Below are positions 56,899 to 64,000 of a stretch of DNA of 64,000 bases, one piece after another. The stretch covers positions 124,001 to 188,000 of the forward strand of contig NZ_JAAITA010000004.1 of NCBI RefSeq assembly GCF_013304445.1. Direction: 5' to 3'. The translations under genes were made by a program, and so were the position numbers. Under the pieces are notes generated by a model. It was not told the origin of the DNA. It did no database searches and saw nothing but the letters and a program-made list of their open reading frames with translations. Position 1 is the stretch's first letter, and each line of letters opens with the position of its first letter. The DNA comes from Blautia hansenii (lineage in GTDB: Bacteria; Bacillota; Clostridia; Lachnospirales; Lachnospiraceae).

Positions 56899-56925
56899 TT
56901 AGCACTCATTTAAGTGGAGTGCTAA
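56899..56925. promoter_or_regulatory. CIRCE element (HrcA operator) of hrcA operon
   Basis: TTAGCACTC, 9 bases, GAGTGCTAA, identical in its arms to the groES element. It lies between promoter and hrcA start. Confidence 0.97.
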
Positions 56926-56938
56926 TATCTATGTTTTT

Positions 56939-56967
56939 AAGATAGCACCAGAGGTTTTATTTGTCAA
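56939..56967 (-). promoter_or_regulatory. Promoter of hrcA operon
   Basis: Minus-strand perfect -35 TTGACA (56967-56962), 17-bp spacer, -10 TATCTT (56944-56939), just upstream of CIRCE. Confidence 0.8.
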
Positions 56968-57006
56968 GGGCTTTATAATTATTTTAGAATTTTCCCGGAA
57001 AGAATT

Positions 57007-58995
57007 TCAGTCTTCCAGTTCTTCCAGATTCTTTTTCAGTTCTATCATCTTATCACGCAGCTGTGCTGCCATTTCAAAATTCAGGTCTGCGGCTGCGGTC
57101 TGCATCTGTTTTTGCACCTGTCCAATGAGTTTTTCCAGTTCTTTCCGGCTCATGGATTCCGGGTCTTTCATCAGCTTGTCTTCTGTCTCTGCTACTGCCT
57201 TGGAAATGCTGATAAGGTCACGAACTGCCTTTTTAATGGTCTTTGGCGTAATGCCGTGTTCTTCGTTATATTTTTCCTGAAGAGTCCGGCGGCGCATAGT
57301 TTCATCCATAGCAAGGCGCATAGAGTCTGTCATTACATCTGCATACATGATTACTCTTCCCTCCGCATTGCGGGCCGCACGTCCAATAGTCTGAATCAGA
57401 GATACCTCGGAGCGCAGAAATCCCTCTTTGTCTGCATCCAGAATCGCGACCAGTGTAATTTCCGGTATATCCAGCCCTTCCCGCAAAAGGTTGATTCCCA
57501 CCAGCACATCAAAAACATTTAAGCGCATATCCCGGATAATCTGGGTTCTCTCCAGAGTATCAATGTCTGAGTGCAGATATTTCACACGGATTCCCAAATC
57601 CTTCATATACTCTGTCAAATCCTCAGCCATGCGTTTAGTCAGTGTCGTAATCAGAATCTTATTTCCCTTTTCTACTTCTTTATTCACTTCTCCGATAAGG
57701 TCATCAATCTGCCCCTCTACCGGACGCACTTCCACCTTTGGGTCTAACAGGCCGGTAGGGCGGATAATCTGCTCTGCCCGGAGCAATTCATGATTTTCTT
57801 CATATTCCCCCGGCGTTGCCGACACAAAGAGAATCTGGTCAATTTTATCCTCGAACTCTTCAAAGTTCAAAGGACGATTGTCCTTCGCGGAAGGCAGACG
57901 GAACCCATAGTCCACCAAAGTCTGCTTTCTGGATTGGTCACCTGCATACATCCCCCGAATCTGCGGTATGGTTTTATGAGACTCATCAATAATAATCAGA
58001 AAATCATCTCCGAAATAGTCTATCAAGGTAAACGGCGGCTGTCCCGGCTTCAGACCTGAAAGATGACGGGAATAATTTTCTACACCGGAACAGAACCCTG
58101 TTTCTTTCAGCATTTCTATATCAAAGTTGGTTCTCTCTGAAATTCTCTGGGCCTCCAAGAGCTTGTCTTCACTTTTAAAATAATCCACCCGCTCTTTTAA
58201 TTCTTCTTCAATGGCCACTGCAGCTTTCCGTATTTTTTCTATGGGCACTACATAATGAGAGGCAGGGAAAATTCCTATATGACTCAGGGAGCGTTTGATT
58301 TCTCCTGTCAGCGTATCAATTTCTGTAATGCGGTCAATTTCATCGCCGAAAAACTCTACTCTCACAGCTGTGTCGCTGTAATCTGCCGGAAAAATTTCCA
58401 AAACATCTCCTCGCACCCGGAAAGTTCCCCGGTGAAAATCCATTTCGTTTCTGTCATATTGAATGTCTATTAACTGACGGATAACCTCGTCACGGTCTTT
58501 TTCCATGCCGGGACGCAGGGAAATAATCATGTTCTGATAATCGTCCGGGCTTCCGATTCCATAGATACAGGACACACTGGAAATAATGATAACGTCTTTT
58601 CTCTCGCTTAAAGAAGAAGTGGCAGAAAGACGAAGTTTGTCGATTTCATCGTTGACTGCGGAATCTTTGGCGATGTAGGTGTCAGATGATGGGACATAGG
58701 CTTCGGGTTGGTAGTAATCGTAGTAGGATACGAAATATTCGACGGCGTTATTCGGGAAGAATTCTTTGAATTCTCCATAGAGCTGAGCAGCCAAGGTTTT
58801 ATTGTGCGCTATAATCAATGTCGGTTTGTTCAGGGCTGCTATAACATTTGCCATGGTAAATGTCTTTCCAGATCCCGTAACCCCCAGTAAAGTCTGACAT
58901 TGATTACCTTCTTTGAATCCTTTTACAAGCTGGGCAATGGCTTGTGGTTGGTCGCCGGTAGGGGCATATTCTGATACTAATTCAAAATGATCCAT
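57007..58995 (-). CDS. uvrB: Excinuclease ABC subunit B
   Basis: DNA damage-loading helicase of nucleotide excision repair, 662 aa. Walker A is [10 protein letters not shown], the beta-hairpin region is [12 protein letters not shown], helicase motifs include [11 protein letters not shown] and [12 protein letters not shown], and the C-terminal UVR motif binds UvrC. Its 5' end adjoins a scar of gene fragments, so no upstream gene or promoter was recognised; AGGAG lies before the ATG. uvrA is not in the window. Confidence 0.97.
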   Translation of the reverse strand: MDHFELVSEYAPTGDQPQAIAQLVKGFKEGNQCQTLLGVTGSGKTFTMANVIAALNKPTLIIAHNKTLAAQLYGEFKEFFPNNAVEYFVSYYDYYQPEAYVPSSDTYIAKDSAVNDEIDKLRLSATSSLSERKDVIIISSVSCIYGIGSPDDYQNMIISLRPGMEKDRDEVIRQLIDIQYDRNEMDFHRGTFRVRGDVLEIFPADYSDTAVRVEFFGDEIDRITEIDTLTGEIKRSLSHIGIFPASHYVVPIEKIRKAAVAIEEELKERVDYFKSEDKLLEAQRISERTNFDIEMLKETGFCSGVENYSRHLSGLKPGQPPFTLIDYFGDDFLIIIDESHKTIPQIRGMYAGDQSRKQTLVDYGFRLPSAKDNRPLNFEEFEDKIDQILFVSATPGEYEENHELLRAEQIIRPTGLLDPKVEVRPVEGQIDDLIGEVNKEVEKGNKILITTLTKRMAEDLTEYMKDLGIRVKYLHSDIDTLERTQIIRDMRLNVFDVLVGINLLREGLDIPEITLVAILDADKEGFLRSEVSLIQTIGRAARNAEGRVIMYADVMTDSMRLAMDETMRRRTLQEKYNEEHGITPKTIKKAVRDLISISKAVAETEDKLMKDPESMSRKELEKLIGQVQKQMQTAAADLNFEMAAQLRDKMIELKKNLEELED

Positions 58996-59020
58996 AAATT
59001 CTCCTCTTTCTATTCATTCT

Positions 59021-59272
59021 TTAAAAGTAACCCACATCTGAACGTTTTATGTCGAGATTGTAATAATCCACTTGATATGTTTTTCCATCCGAAGCAGTAT
59101 AGGCAAATTTTGCCCAAACTGATTCTTTCTTTAATTCTCCTTCTTTGAAAATATTCCTTACATGCTTCCCTGTAACACTTTTATCACGTTGAAATAATTC
59201 TGCCATTTGATCAATCGAAAGCCATACGGTATCATTTTCAACTCTATAATCCGCTTCACCGATATCGGACAA
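59021..59272 (-). pseudogene. RhuM-family gene fragment
   Basis: An 83-codon frame whose middle part (NDTVWLSIDQMAELFQRDKSVTG and HVRNIFKEGEL) matches the start of the RhuM/virulence-protein family, whose full-length members exceed 300 aa. After YQVDYYNLD the frame leaves the family and stops. The first residues come from the preceding phosphoesterase fragment read in another frame. A truncated remnant, unlikely to be functional. Confidence 0.7.
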
Positions 59273-59397
59273 TGGCCATTTGCATCCACACCCACATCAT
59301 ATCTTCTAATTCCAATTTCTTCAAACAATTCTGAATCATATTTTTTATGATGATTTCCTTTTACTAAAATCTTTTTTCCATTTAATTTGCTGATCAA
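59247..59397 (-). pseudogene. Metallophosphoesterase gene fragment
   Basis: About 50 codons matching the C-terminal half of small phosphoesterases: NGKKILVKGNHHKKYD (GNHD is usual; Asp is His here) and YDVGVDANGHCPIS. There is no upstream half and no good start codon; it runs without a break into the RhuM fragment. A decayed remnant. Confidence 0.65.
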
Positions 59398-59445
59398 TTC
59401 ATTTCTTTGAATTCTCCATAAAGCTGTTCGATGGCTTGTGGCTGT
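59398..59445 (-). pseudogene. Internally deleted uvrB fragment
   Basis: One frame reads QPQAIEQL then YGEFKE. The first part matches UvrB residues about 16-23 and the second residues about 71-78. On the DNA level the second half differs at one base in about 24 from the same segment of the intact uvrB at 58757-58785. The joint is at CAGCT, present at both places in uvrB, so it looks like a repeat-mediated deletion. It overlaps the last codons of the glycosyltransferase gene in another frame. Confidence 0.6.
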
Positions 59446-60601
59446 CTCGTGTAATCAGGATATCCATTTCATTGCTGTTTTCCGCTGTCACCTCTCTCTT
59501 TTCCTCCAGTAACGCAACAATCTTCTCCGCACTATCTCCCGGTATCACCTGCTGCTGCGCTGTCTGCATGGCTTCTGCTTTTTCTCGGTCTCTTAATAAT
59601 TCTCTTCCCTTTTTCACCTGTCCCTCCACAGTTCTCGGGGCAATGGAAAGGCCATGCTTTACAAAAAACCGTTTGTTTGCCGTCTCACATCCCGGTATGG
59701 GTGCTGTATGCACAATGGGAATCCCGGATACTGCCGCTTCTGTAGAGGTCAGCCCGCCCGGCTTTGTATAAAGCATATCGCAGGCTTTCATATAAACCTC
59801 CATCTGCCGGGTCTTTCCCACAACAAAAATAAAAGAATCCTGCTTGTATTTTTTCTTCATTTTCTGAAACATTTTTTTATTATTGCCGCAGATGACCGTG
59901 AGATATTCCCCTTCTTCCCTTGTTCTGCAAAACTGCTGAGTCAGTTTTTCCAAATCTCCAGCCCCCATGCTGCCGCCCATTAAAAGATAGTTTACGCCTT
60001 CTAAAGGCAGGTGAAGGTAAGCTCTCGCCCTGTCTTTATCCGCCCGTCTGGAAAACTTCCCGCTGACCGGAATTCCCAAAGGCAGTAATTTTTCCTCCGG
60101 TATTCCTCTTTTCACACATATTGCCACCATTTCCTCATGGGCTACCACATAATAATCACATTCCGTCTCTTCCCAGAAGGGAATGCAGGTATAATCCGTC
60201 ATAACCGCCACCGCCAGCGGCAGTTTTATTCCCTGCCGTTTCATATAAGTAATGGTTTCCGCAGGATATAGATGCGGCATCAAAATAGCATCAAAATTTT
60301 CTGTCTCTAAATAGTCCTTTAAATATTTTCCCATTTTTGCATTGACATAATACACCGGAGATTTCCGCATAATTTTACTGGCAGCCATCCCAATCTGGTA
60401 AACCGCACCAAATACATGGGGCATCTTTTTTACTGTATTTACATACACATCTCCCACCGTATCCGATACTTTCTGTCCTGCTAAAGTCAGATAATCGAAC
60501 ATCACCGCCTCATGTCCCTTTTGTTCCAATGCCTCTTTTACGGCAAACCCTGCCGCGTCATGCCCTCCTCCTGTCTTGCAGGATAAAATTAAAACCTTCA
60601 T
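59399..60601 (-). CDS. UgtP/MGDG synthase-like diacylglycerol glycosyltransferase
   Basis: GT28-type glycosyltransferase, 400 aa, that would add glucose or galactose to diacylglycerol to make membrane glycolipid. KTGGGHDAAGFAV at the N-terminus and YTKPGGLTSTEAAVSGIPIV in the nucleotide-sugar domain are family landmarks. The last 15-18 residues (after NEMDILITR) are read through a uvrB remnant in a different frame, so the natural C-terminus has probably been replaced. It follows the PlsY-like gene by 3 bp at the end of a lipid operon. Confidence 0.85.
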   Translation of the reverse strand: MKVLILSCKTGGGHDAAGFAVKEALEQKGHEAVMFDYLTLAGQKVSDTVGDVYVNTVKKMPHVFGAVYQIGMAASKIMRKSPVYYVNAKMGKYLKDYLETENFDAILMPHLYPAETITYMKRQGIKLPLAVAVMTDYTCIPFWEETECDYYVVAHEEMVAICVKRGIPEEKLLPLGIPVSGKFSRRADKDRARAYLHLPLEGVNYLLMGGSMGAGDLEKLTQQFCRTREEGEYLTVICGNNKKMFQKMKKKYKQDSFIFVVGKTRQMEVYMKACDMLYTKPGGLTSTEAAVSGIPIVHTAPIPGCETANKRFFVKHGLSIAPRTVEGQVKKGRELLRDREKAEAMQTAQQQVIPGDSAEKIVALLEEKREVTAENSNEMDILITRDSHKPSNSFMENSKK

Positions 60602-60604
60602 ACA

Positions 60605-61228
60605 TTAACTTCTCCTAAGCCCTAAACGTATCTGCCTTTCTTCCTTGTTTTTCCACTCTGCCGCATGTTTATTCATAACCACCCAGGAAATCAGCAGATT
60701 TCCCGCCAGCACTGCCGGCTGCAGATGAAACACCAAACCACTGACCAGCCAGCACAGATAAGTCACAATGGTTCGGTATCCGTGAGGTTCCAGTACAAGA
60801 ACCAGGGAAAAAAGCAGATACCAGAAAACCAGCAGCCACAACCCGGTCAGCATAGGATACATCCCTAAAAGTACGCCGAAAGACACTGCAATGCCCTTCC
60901 CGCCTTTCTTCCGTCCCCCAAAAAGCGGGAATGCATGCCCTGCCACTGGAGCTGCCATAACCAAAGCAACTCCCATCCCCAATTTCTCAGGTCCCAGACA
61001 TTTCAGCGCCCAATGCACCGGCAAAAGTCCCTTTAAAACGTCGCAGAGCAGTACCGCAATTCCACAGACAGCCCCGCCGTAGAAAAAGGCATTGGCTGTC
61101 CCCGGATTCCCGTCACTGCTCATACTGCGTACATCAATTCCTTTGATAACTTTCGGTATCACATACCCAAACATAAGGCCACCCGAAAAATACCCCAAAA
61201 GTATATAAAAAATAAATTCTATAAGCAT
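60605..61228 (-). CDS. PlsY-like glycerol-3-phosphate acyltransferase, divergent
   Basis: Membrane acyltransferase fold, 207 aa, about five to six helices. GHAFPLFGGRKKGGKG retains the GGKG motif. Motif 1 reads SDGNPGTANAF rather than SGNIGATN, and the C-terminal motif is NKHAAEW instead of HRxNI. It may be a paralogue with a different acyl acceptor; the housekeeping PlsY could lie elsewhere. It lies between the phosphatidyltransferase-like and glycosyltransferase genes. Confidence 0.75.
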   Translation of the reverse strand: MLIEFIFYILLGYFSGGLMFGYVIPKVIKGIDVRSMSSDGNPGTANAFFYGGAVCGIAVLLCDVLKGLLPVHWALKCLGPEKLGMGVALVMAAPVAGHAFPLFGGRKKGGKGIAVSFGVLLGMYPMLTGLWLLVFWYLLFSLVLVLEPHGYRTIVTYLCWLVSGLVFHLQPAVLAGNLLISWVVMNKHAAEWKNKEERQIRLGLRRS

Positions 61229-61229
61229 G

Positions 61230-61811
61230 TCAGCACCTGCTTTCTTCCTGCTCCCAGTTCTTCCTCATTTTCCGAAATTCCGGTATGTACAAAAGCAGCG
61301 TTCCCGCCATAATTCCTATCTCCAGATAAATCAGAGTTTCTGCCGCCCCAAGGGAAATCCCCGGAAACAGCACCAGCATACACAGCACAACAAACAGACT
61401 GGCTGTGCACACTTTTCCAAACCATTTTGCTCCATCCAGCTTTTTTCCATGACGGAGGTTTATCAGCCCCATAACAGCCATGAAACCTTCCTTTACAAGC
61501 ATAAGTGCCACCAGATACCGCATGGCTTCGTAACGAAAAGCCAGACACAGCGCAATGGCTCCGTGGGTCAGTTTATCTGCCAGCGGGTCCAGGAATTTTC
61601 CGAACTCCGTTATCATGTGAAACTTTCTCGCCACTTTTCCATCCAGAAAATCAGTAATTGTTGAGATTGCCACAATTCCTGCTGCCAGATAATAGTCTTT
61701 CATGCTGTCTGCTTTCAGATAAATCACGCAAAAGAAAGGGATTAGAAGAATCCTGAAATATCCCATACAGTTGGGTATGGAAAAGAATTCTTCCTTCTTT
61801 ATTTTTCCCAT
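61230..61811 (-). CDS. CDP-alcohol phosphatidyltransferase (PgsA/cardiolipin synthase-like)
   Basis: 193 aa with about five membrane helices. The family motif DxxDGxxARxxxxxxxxGxxxDxxxD is complete (DFLDGKVARKFHMITEFGKF then LDPLAD), so the metal site should be active. It transfers a phosphatidyl group from CDP-diacylglycerol to an alcohol; glycerol phosphate is the common one but cannot be proven. Overlaps the acetyltransferase gene by 13 bp. Confidence 0.85.
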   Translation of the reverse strand: MGKIKKEEFFSIPNCMGYFRILLIPFFCVIYLKADSMKDYYLAAGIVAISTITDFLDGKVARKFHMITEFGKFLDPLADKLTHGAIALCLAFRYEAMRYLVALMLVKEGFMAVMGLINLRHGKKLDGAKWFGKVCTASLFVVLCMLVLFPGISLGAAETLIYLEIGIMAGTLLLYIPEFRKMRKNWEQEESRC

Positions 61812-62434
61812 ATCAGCCCTTCTTCCTCTGCCCTCACATCAATTTCTCTGTCCCGGTAATAGTATTTCTCATCTTTCTCCCCGATTTCCCGCAGCACCTT
61901 ACAGGGATTCCCCACTGCTACTACGTTAGCCGGAATGTCCTTTGTCACAATGCTTCCCGCACCGATAACAGAATTCTCCCCAATGGTAACCCCCGGCAGA
62001 ATCACAACACCTGCGCCAATCCACACATTGTTCCCGATATGAACCGGAAGATTAAACTGGATACCCCTGCGCCGCAAATCCGGCCGCACCGGATGTCCGG
62101 CTGTGGCAATAGTTACATTTGGTCCAATCATCACATAGTCTCCGATATACACCTCTCCGTCATCCACAACCGTAAGATTGAAATTGGCATACACATTCTT
62201 TCCCAAATGTATGTGATGTCCGCTCCAGTTAGCATAAAAGGGGGGCTGAATGTAACAGTTTTCCCCACATTCTGCAAACATCTCCTTCATCAGTTCCTCT
62301 CTCTTTTTTGTCTCACTGGAACTGCAGCTGTTAAATTCTCCTAGTCTGTCCAGATAAGGGAACTGTTCATTCATAATGGCGTCATCCCCCGGGTCATATA
62401 ACATTCCTTTTTCCATACGTTCTTTCTGTGTCAT
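61799..62434 (-). CDS. Sugar O-acetyltransferase (maltose/galactoside acetyltransferase family)
   Basis: Left-handed beta-helix acetyltransferase, 211 aa. After an N-terminal helical cap (RMEKGMLYDPGDD), hexapeptide repeats are visible (IGDYVMIGPNVTI, IGNNVWIGAGVVILPGVTIGENSVIGAGSIV). The catalytic His is in ATAGHPVRPDLR. It uses acetyl-CoA and a sugar; placing it at the head of a lipid operon suggests a glycolipid or free sugar as acceptor, but this is an inference. Confidence 0.87.
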   Translation of the reverse strand: MTQKERMEKGMLYDPGDDAIMNEQFPYLDRLGEFNSCSSSETKKREELMKEMFAECGENCYIQPPFYANWSGHHIHLGKNVYANFNLTVVDDGEVYIGDYVMIGPNVTIATAGHPVRPDLRRRGIQFNLPVHIGNNVWIGAGVVILPGVTIGENSVIGAGSIVTKDIPANVVAVGNPCKVLREIGEKDEKYYYRDREIDVRAEEEGLIWEK

Positions 62435-62508
62435 TTTCCTTCTCCCTTTTGGCAGTCCGTAAAACCGTCTGCCCCTTTCTTCTTTTACTTTCTGCTGTTT
62501 TTATTTTG

Positions 62509-63705
62509 CTATTGCATAGCTTTTACTGTTTCTATAGCCTTCTGCAGCTGATTATCCTCTTCGTGGGTCAGTTCGGCTTTCTGTTCCAGCCCTTCCGTCA
62601 ACTCTACTTCCACATCTGGTTCAATCCCCGTACCGTGGATACATCTGCCTTTTGGCGTATAATATTTAGCTGTGGTAGTCTTTACTGCACTTCCGTCTGA
62701 AAGAGGCAGTATGCTCTGCACAATTCCCTTTCCGAAGGTCGTTGTTCCTACAATCGTTCCCTTTTCGTAATCCTGAATTGCCCCTGCAAAAATTTCCGAT
62801 GCACTGGCACTGTTTCCGTTAACCAGCACTGCCAGCGGAATCTCCAGTTCACTTTTTCCATCACTATTGATTTCTTCTTTCTTCCCGTCTTTATCTTCCG
62901 TGTACACAATCAGTCCCTCTGGAAGCATATCATTTAAGATACCGCACACGGAAGTAAGCAGACCGCCCGGATTATTTCTCACATCTATAATCAGACGTTC
63001 CATCCCCTGGCTCTGTAACTCTTCGAAGGCTTCCAAATACTGGGGTTCTGTCTGTTCCGTAAATTCATAGAGAGAAATGTAACCGATGTTATCCTCCAAC
63101 ATTTCATGGTCTACTACCGGTATATTTACTTCTTCCAAAGGCACATCAAATTCCAGATAATCGTCTTCCCCATCTCTGGCCACAGTCAGATGTGCCACCT
63201 CGCCTTCGGAAGCTTTCACCTTATCCACAACCTCTGACAGTTCCAGGCCGCTGACATTCTCTCCATTCACCTGCAAAAGAATATCCTCCGGCAAAAGTCC
63301 TGCTTTCTCTCCCGGCGCCCCTTCATAGCAGCGGACAATTTTCACCGCACCTGTGTCCATCTGCATCTGCATTACCACACCAATACCCTTATAAGAGCCT
63401 GTAGTTTCCGTATTCAATTCCTCGTATTCCTCTGCCGTGTAATAAGCGGAATACGGGTCTCCAAGACTCACCATCATGCCCTTATACATGTCTGCTTCCA
63501 TGAGTTCCTTATCCACTTCTCCAGTATATTTTTCGTCTATAATCTCTTCAATCAGCTTTGCTTTTTCCATAGATTCATCATTCACCGCATTTTTACTGTT
63601 TTGCCGGTCTTCCACTACATCATAGACTTTCATTCCCGCTCCCCCCACAGCAAGAGTAAGCGCCATCCCCAGGATAAATCCATTTGCAAATTTTTTCTGT
63701 CCCAT
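62509..63705 (-). CDS. C-terminal processing protease, S41 family
   Basis: Membrane-anchored serine protease, 398 aa. One N-terminal helix (about 7-26) is followed by a PDZ domain (about 95-180: YKGIGVVMQM, PGEKAGLLPEDILLQVNGENV) and the peptidase core with Ser in GNSASASEIFAG and Lys in TTFGKGIVQ. CtpA/CtpB relatives act on sporulation and cell-envelope proteins. It lies downstream of ftsX, a common Firmicute arrangement (ftsEX-ctp). Confidence 0.93.
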   Translation of the reverse strand: MGQKKFANGFILGMALTLAVGGAGMKVYDVVEDRQNSKNAVNDESMEKAKLIEEIIDEKYTGEVDKELMEADMYKGMMVSLGDPYSAYYTAEEYEELNTETTGSYKGIGVVMQMQMDTGAVKIVRCYEGAPGEKAGLLPEDILLQVNGENVSGLELSEVVDKVKASEGEVAHLTVARDGEDDYLEFDVPLEEVNIPVVDHEMLEDNIGYISLYEFTEQTEPQYLEAFEELQSQGMERLIIDVRNNPGGLLTSVCGILNDMLPEGLIVYTEDKDGKKEEINSDGKSELEIPLAVLVNGNSASASEIFAGAIQDYEKGTIVGTTTFGKGIVQSILPLSDGSAVKTTTAKYYTPKGRCIHGTGIEPDVEVELTEGLEQKAELTHEEDNQLQKAIETVKAMQ

Positions 63706-63812
63706 TTTCTCTGCTCCTGATTCTCATTTTTATAAAATAATTTTCCATTTTGTGCAAGGAAGGAGAGAGCACTGCCTCTGCAGCACCCTCCCCTTCTGAA
63801 ATCCTGTATTCT

Positions 63813-64000
63813 TTACACTCTCAGGTGTTTTCTCAAAGAGAACATACTTCCAAAAAATCCGATTCCCACGCCAAGTCCGATACCGATTGGCAGAAGATAA
63901 CGGAATACGTCCCACACATTCAAAAACTGCAGTAAGTTTCCAAGAACACCGAATCTGCTGATAATATAAGCAACCGCCTTTTCATACACAACATAAATAA
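63813..64000 (-). CDS. ftsX: Cell division protein FtsX, C-terminal end
   Basis: The visible 62 codons run out of the window at the right edge. The final membrane helix and tail (VFRYLLPIGIGLGVGIGFFG, then SMFSLRKHLRV) match the end of FtsX, the membrane partner of FtsE that activates peptidoglycan hydrolases. The stop codon is at 63813-63815. About 107 bp separate it from ctp; an imperfect hairpin lies in this gap (about 63757-63798) without a clear T run. Confidence 0.85.
   Translation of the reverse strand, partial: IYVVYEKAVAYIISRFGVLGNLLQFLNVWDVFRYLLPIGIGLGVGIGFFGSMFSLRKHLRV

Noticed and set aside
63757-63798. Terminator between ftsX and ctp
   Set aside because: The hairpin has several mismatches and no T run on the minus strand, so I did not list it as a feature.

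Overview
The window looks like a chromosomal segment of a spore-forming gut Clostridium relative, most likely Lachnospiraceae (Blautia/Dorea/Mediterraneibacter-like). The support is indirect: Firmicute gene orders (ireB-ruvX-DUF1292, hrcA-grpE-dnaK-dnaJ, comM-dprA-topA-codY, the yrrL-M-N/O-like set), CIRCE heat-shock operators, a late-sporulation sigma factor, CodY, AGGAGG-type ribosome binding sites and lipoproteins with an LAGC lipobox. The genus is an inference; no rRNA is present. Most genes lie on the minus strand. There is no CRISPR array, no intact transposon and no prophage.

Region 1 (1-13.2 kb) starts with the 3' part of a branched-chain aminotransferase. A directional catabolic block follows on the minus strand. 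In transcription order it encodes a NagB-like deaminase, a NagA-like deacetylase, a class II aldolase, a sulfonate/nitrate-type ABC transporter (permease, ATPase, lipoprotein), a PfkA-family kinase, a TIM-like isomerase, a LarA-family (nickel-pincer racemase) protein and glucose-6-phosphate isomerase. A divergent LacI-family regulator faces it. Near-identical 16-bp sites (AAGCAAACGTT core) occur at the nagB promoter and the ABC promoter, which ties the amino-sugar enzymes to the transporter. Several of the enzymes carry unusual residues at catalytic or phosphate-binding positions. I consider this block the best candidate for an undescribed pathway, possibly for an amino sugar modified at C6.

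Region 2 (13.2-30.6 kb) holds folA-thyA, a VanZ-like protein, birA, a purine-nucleoside-type ABC transporter (BMP lipoprotein, double ATPase, two permeases), a beta-lactamase-fold serine hydrolase, an alpha/beta hydrolase, an 8Fe ferredoxin with four CxxC-type motifs, a c-di-AMP receptor, tRNA-Gly(GCC), a nitroreductase, a self-regulated GntR-ABC operon with a perfect inverted repeat over its promoter, a cell-wall amidase and guaB.

Region 3 (30.6-59 kb) is housekeeping: groESL with CIRCE, codY, topA, dprA, comM, sigK, the wobble-uridine modification pair (U32 protein and TrmR), a shortened MltG-like protein, YlbF, RNase J, ireB-ruvX, mtaB, an HPr-like protein without the active-site histidine, thiI with a cysteine desulfurase, rsmE, prmA, an AEC transporter, the hrcA heat-shock operon with a second CIRCE, and uvrB.

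Region 4 (59-64 kb) begins with a 450-bp scar of gene fragments (RhuM, metallophosphoesterase, a collapsed piece of uvrB). A lipid operon follows (acetyltransferase, CDP-alcohol phosphatidyltransferase, PlsY-like acyltransferase, UgtP-like glucosyltransferase), then a C-terminal processing protease and the end of ftsX.
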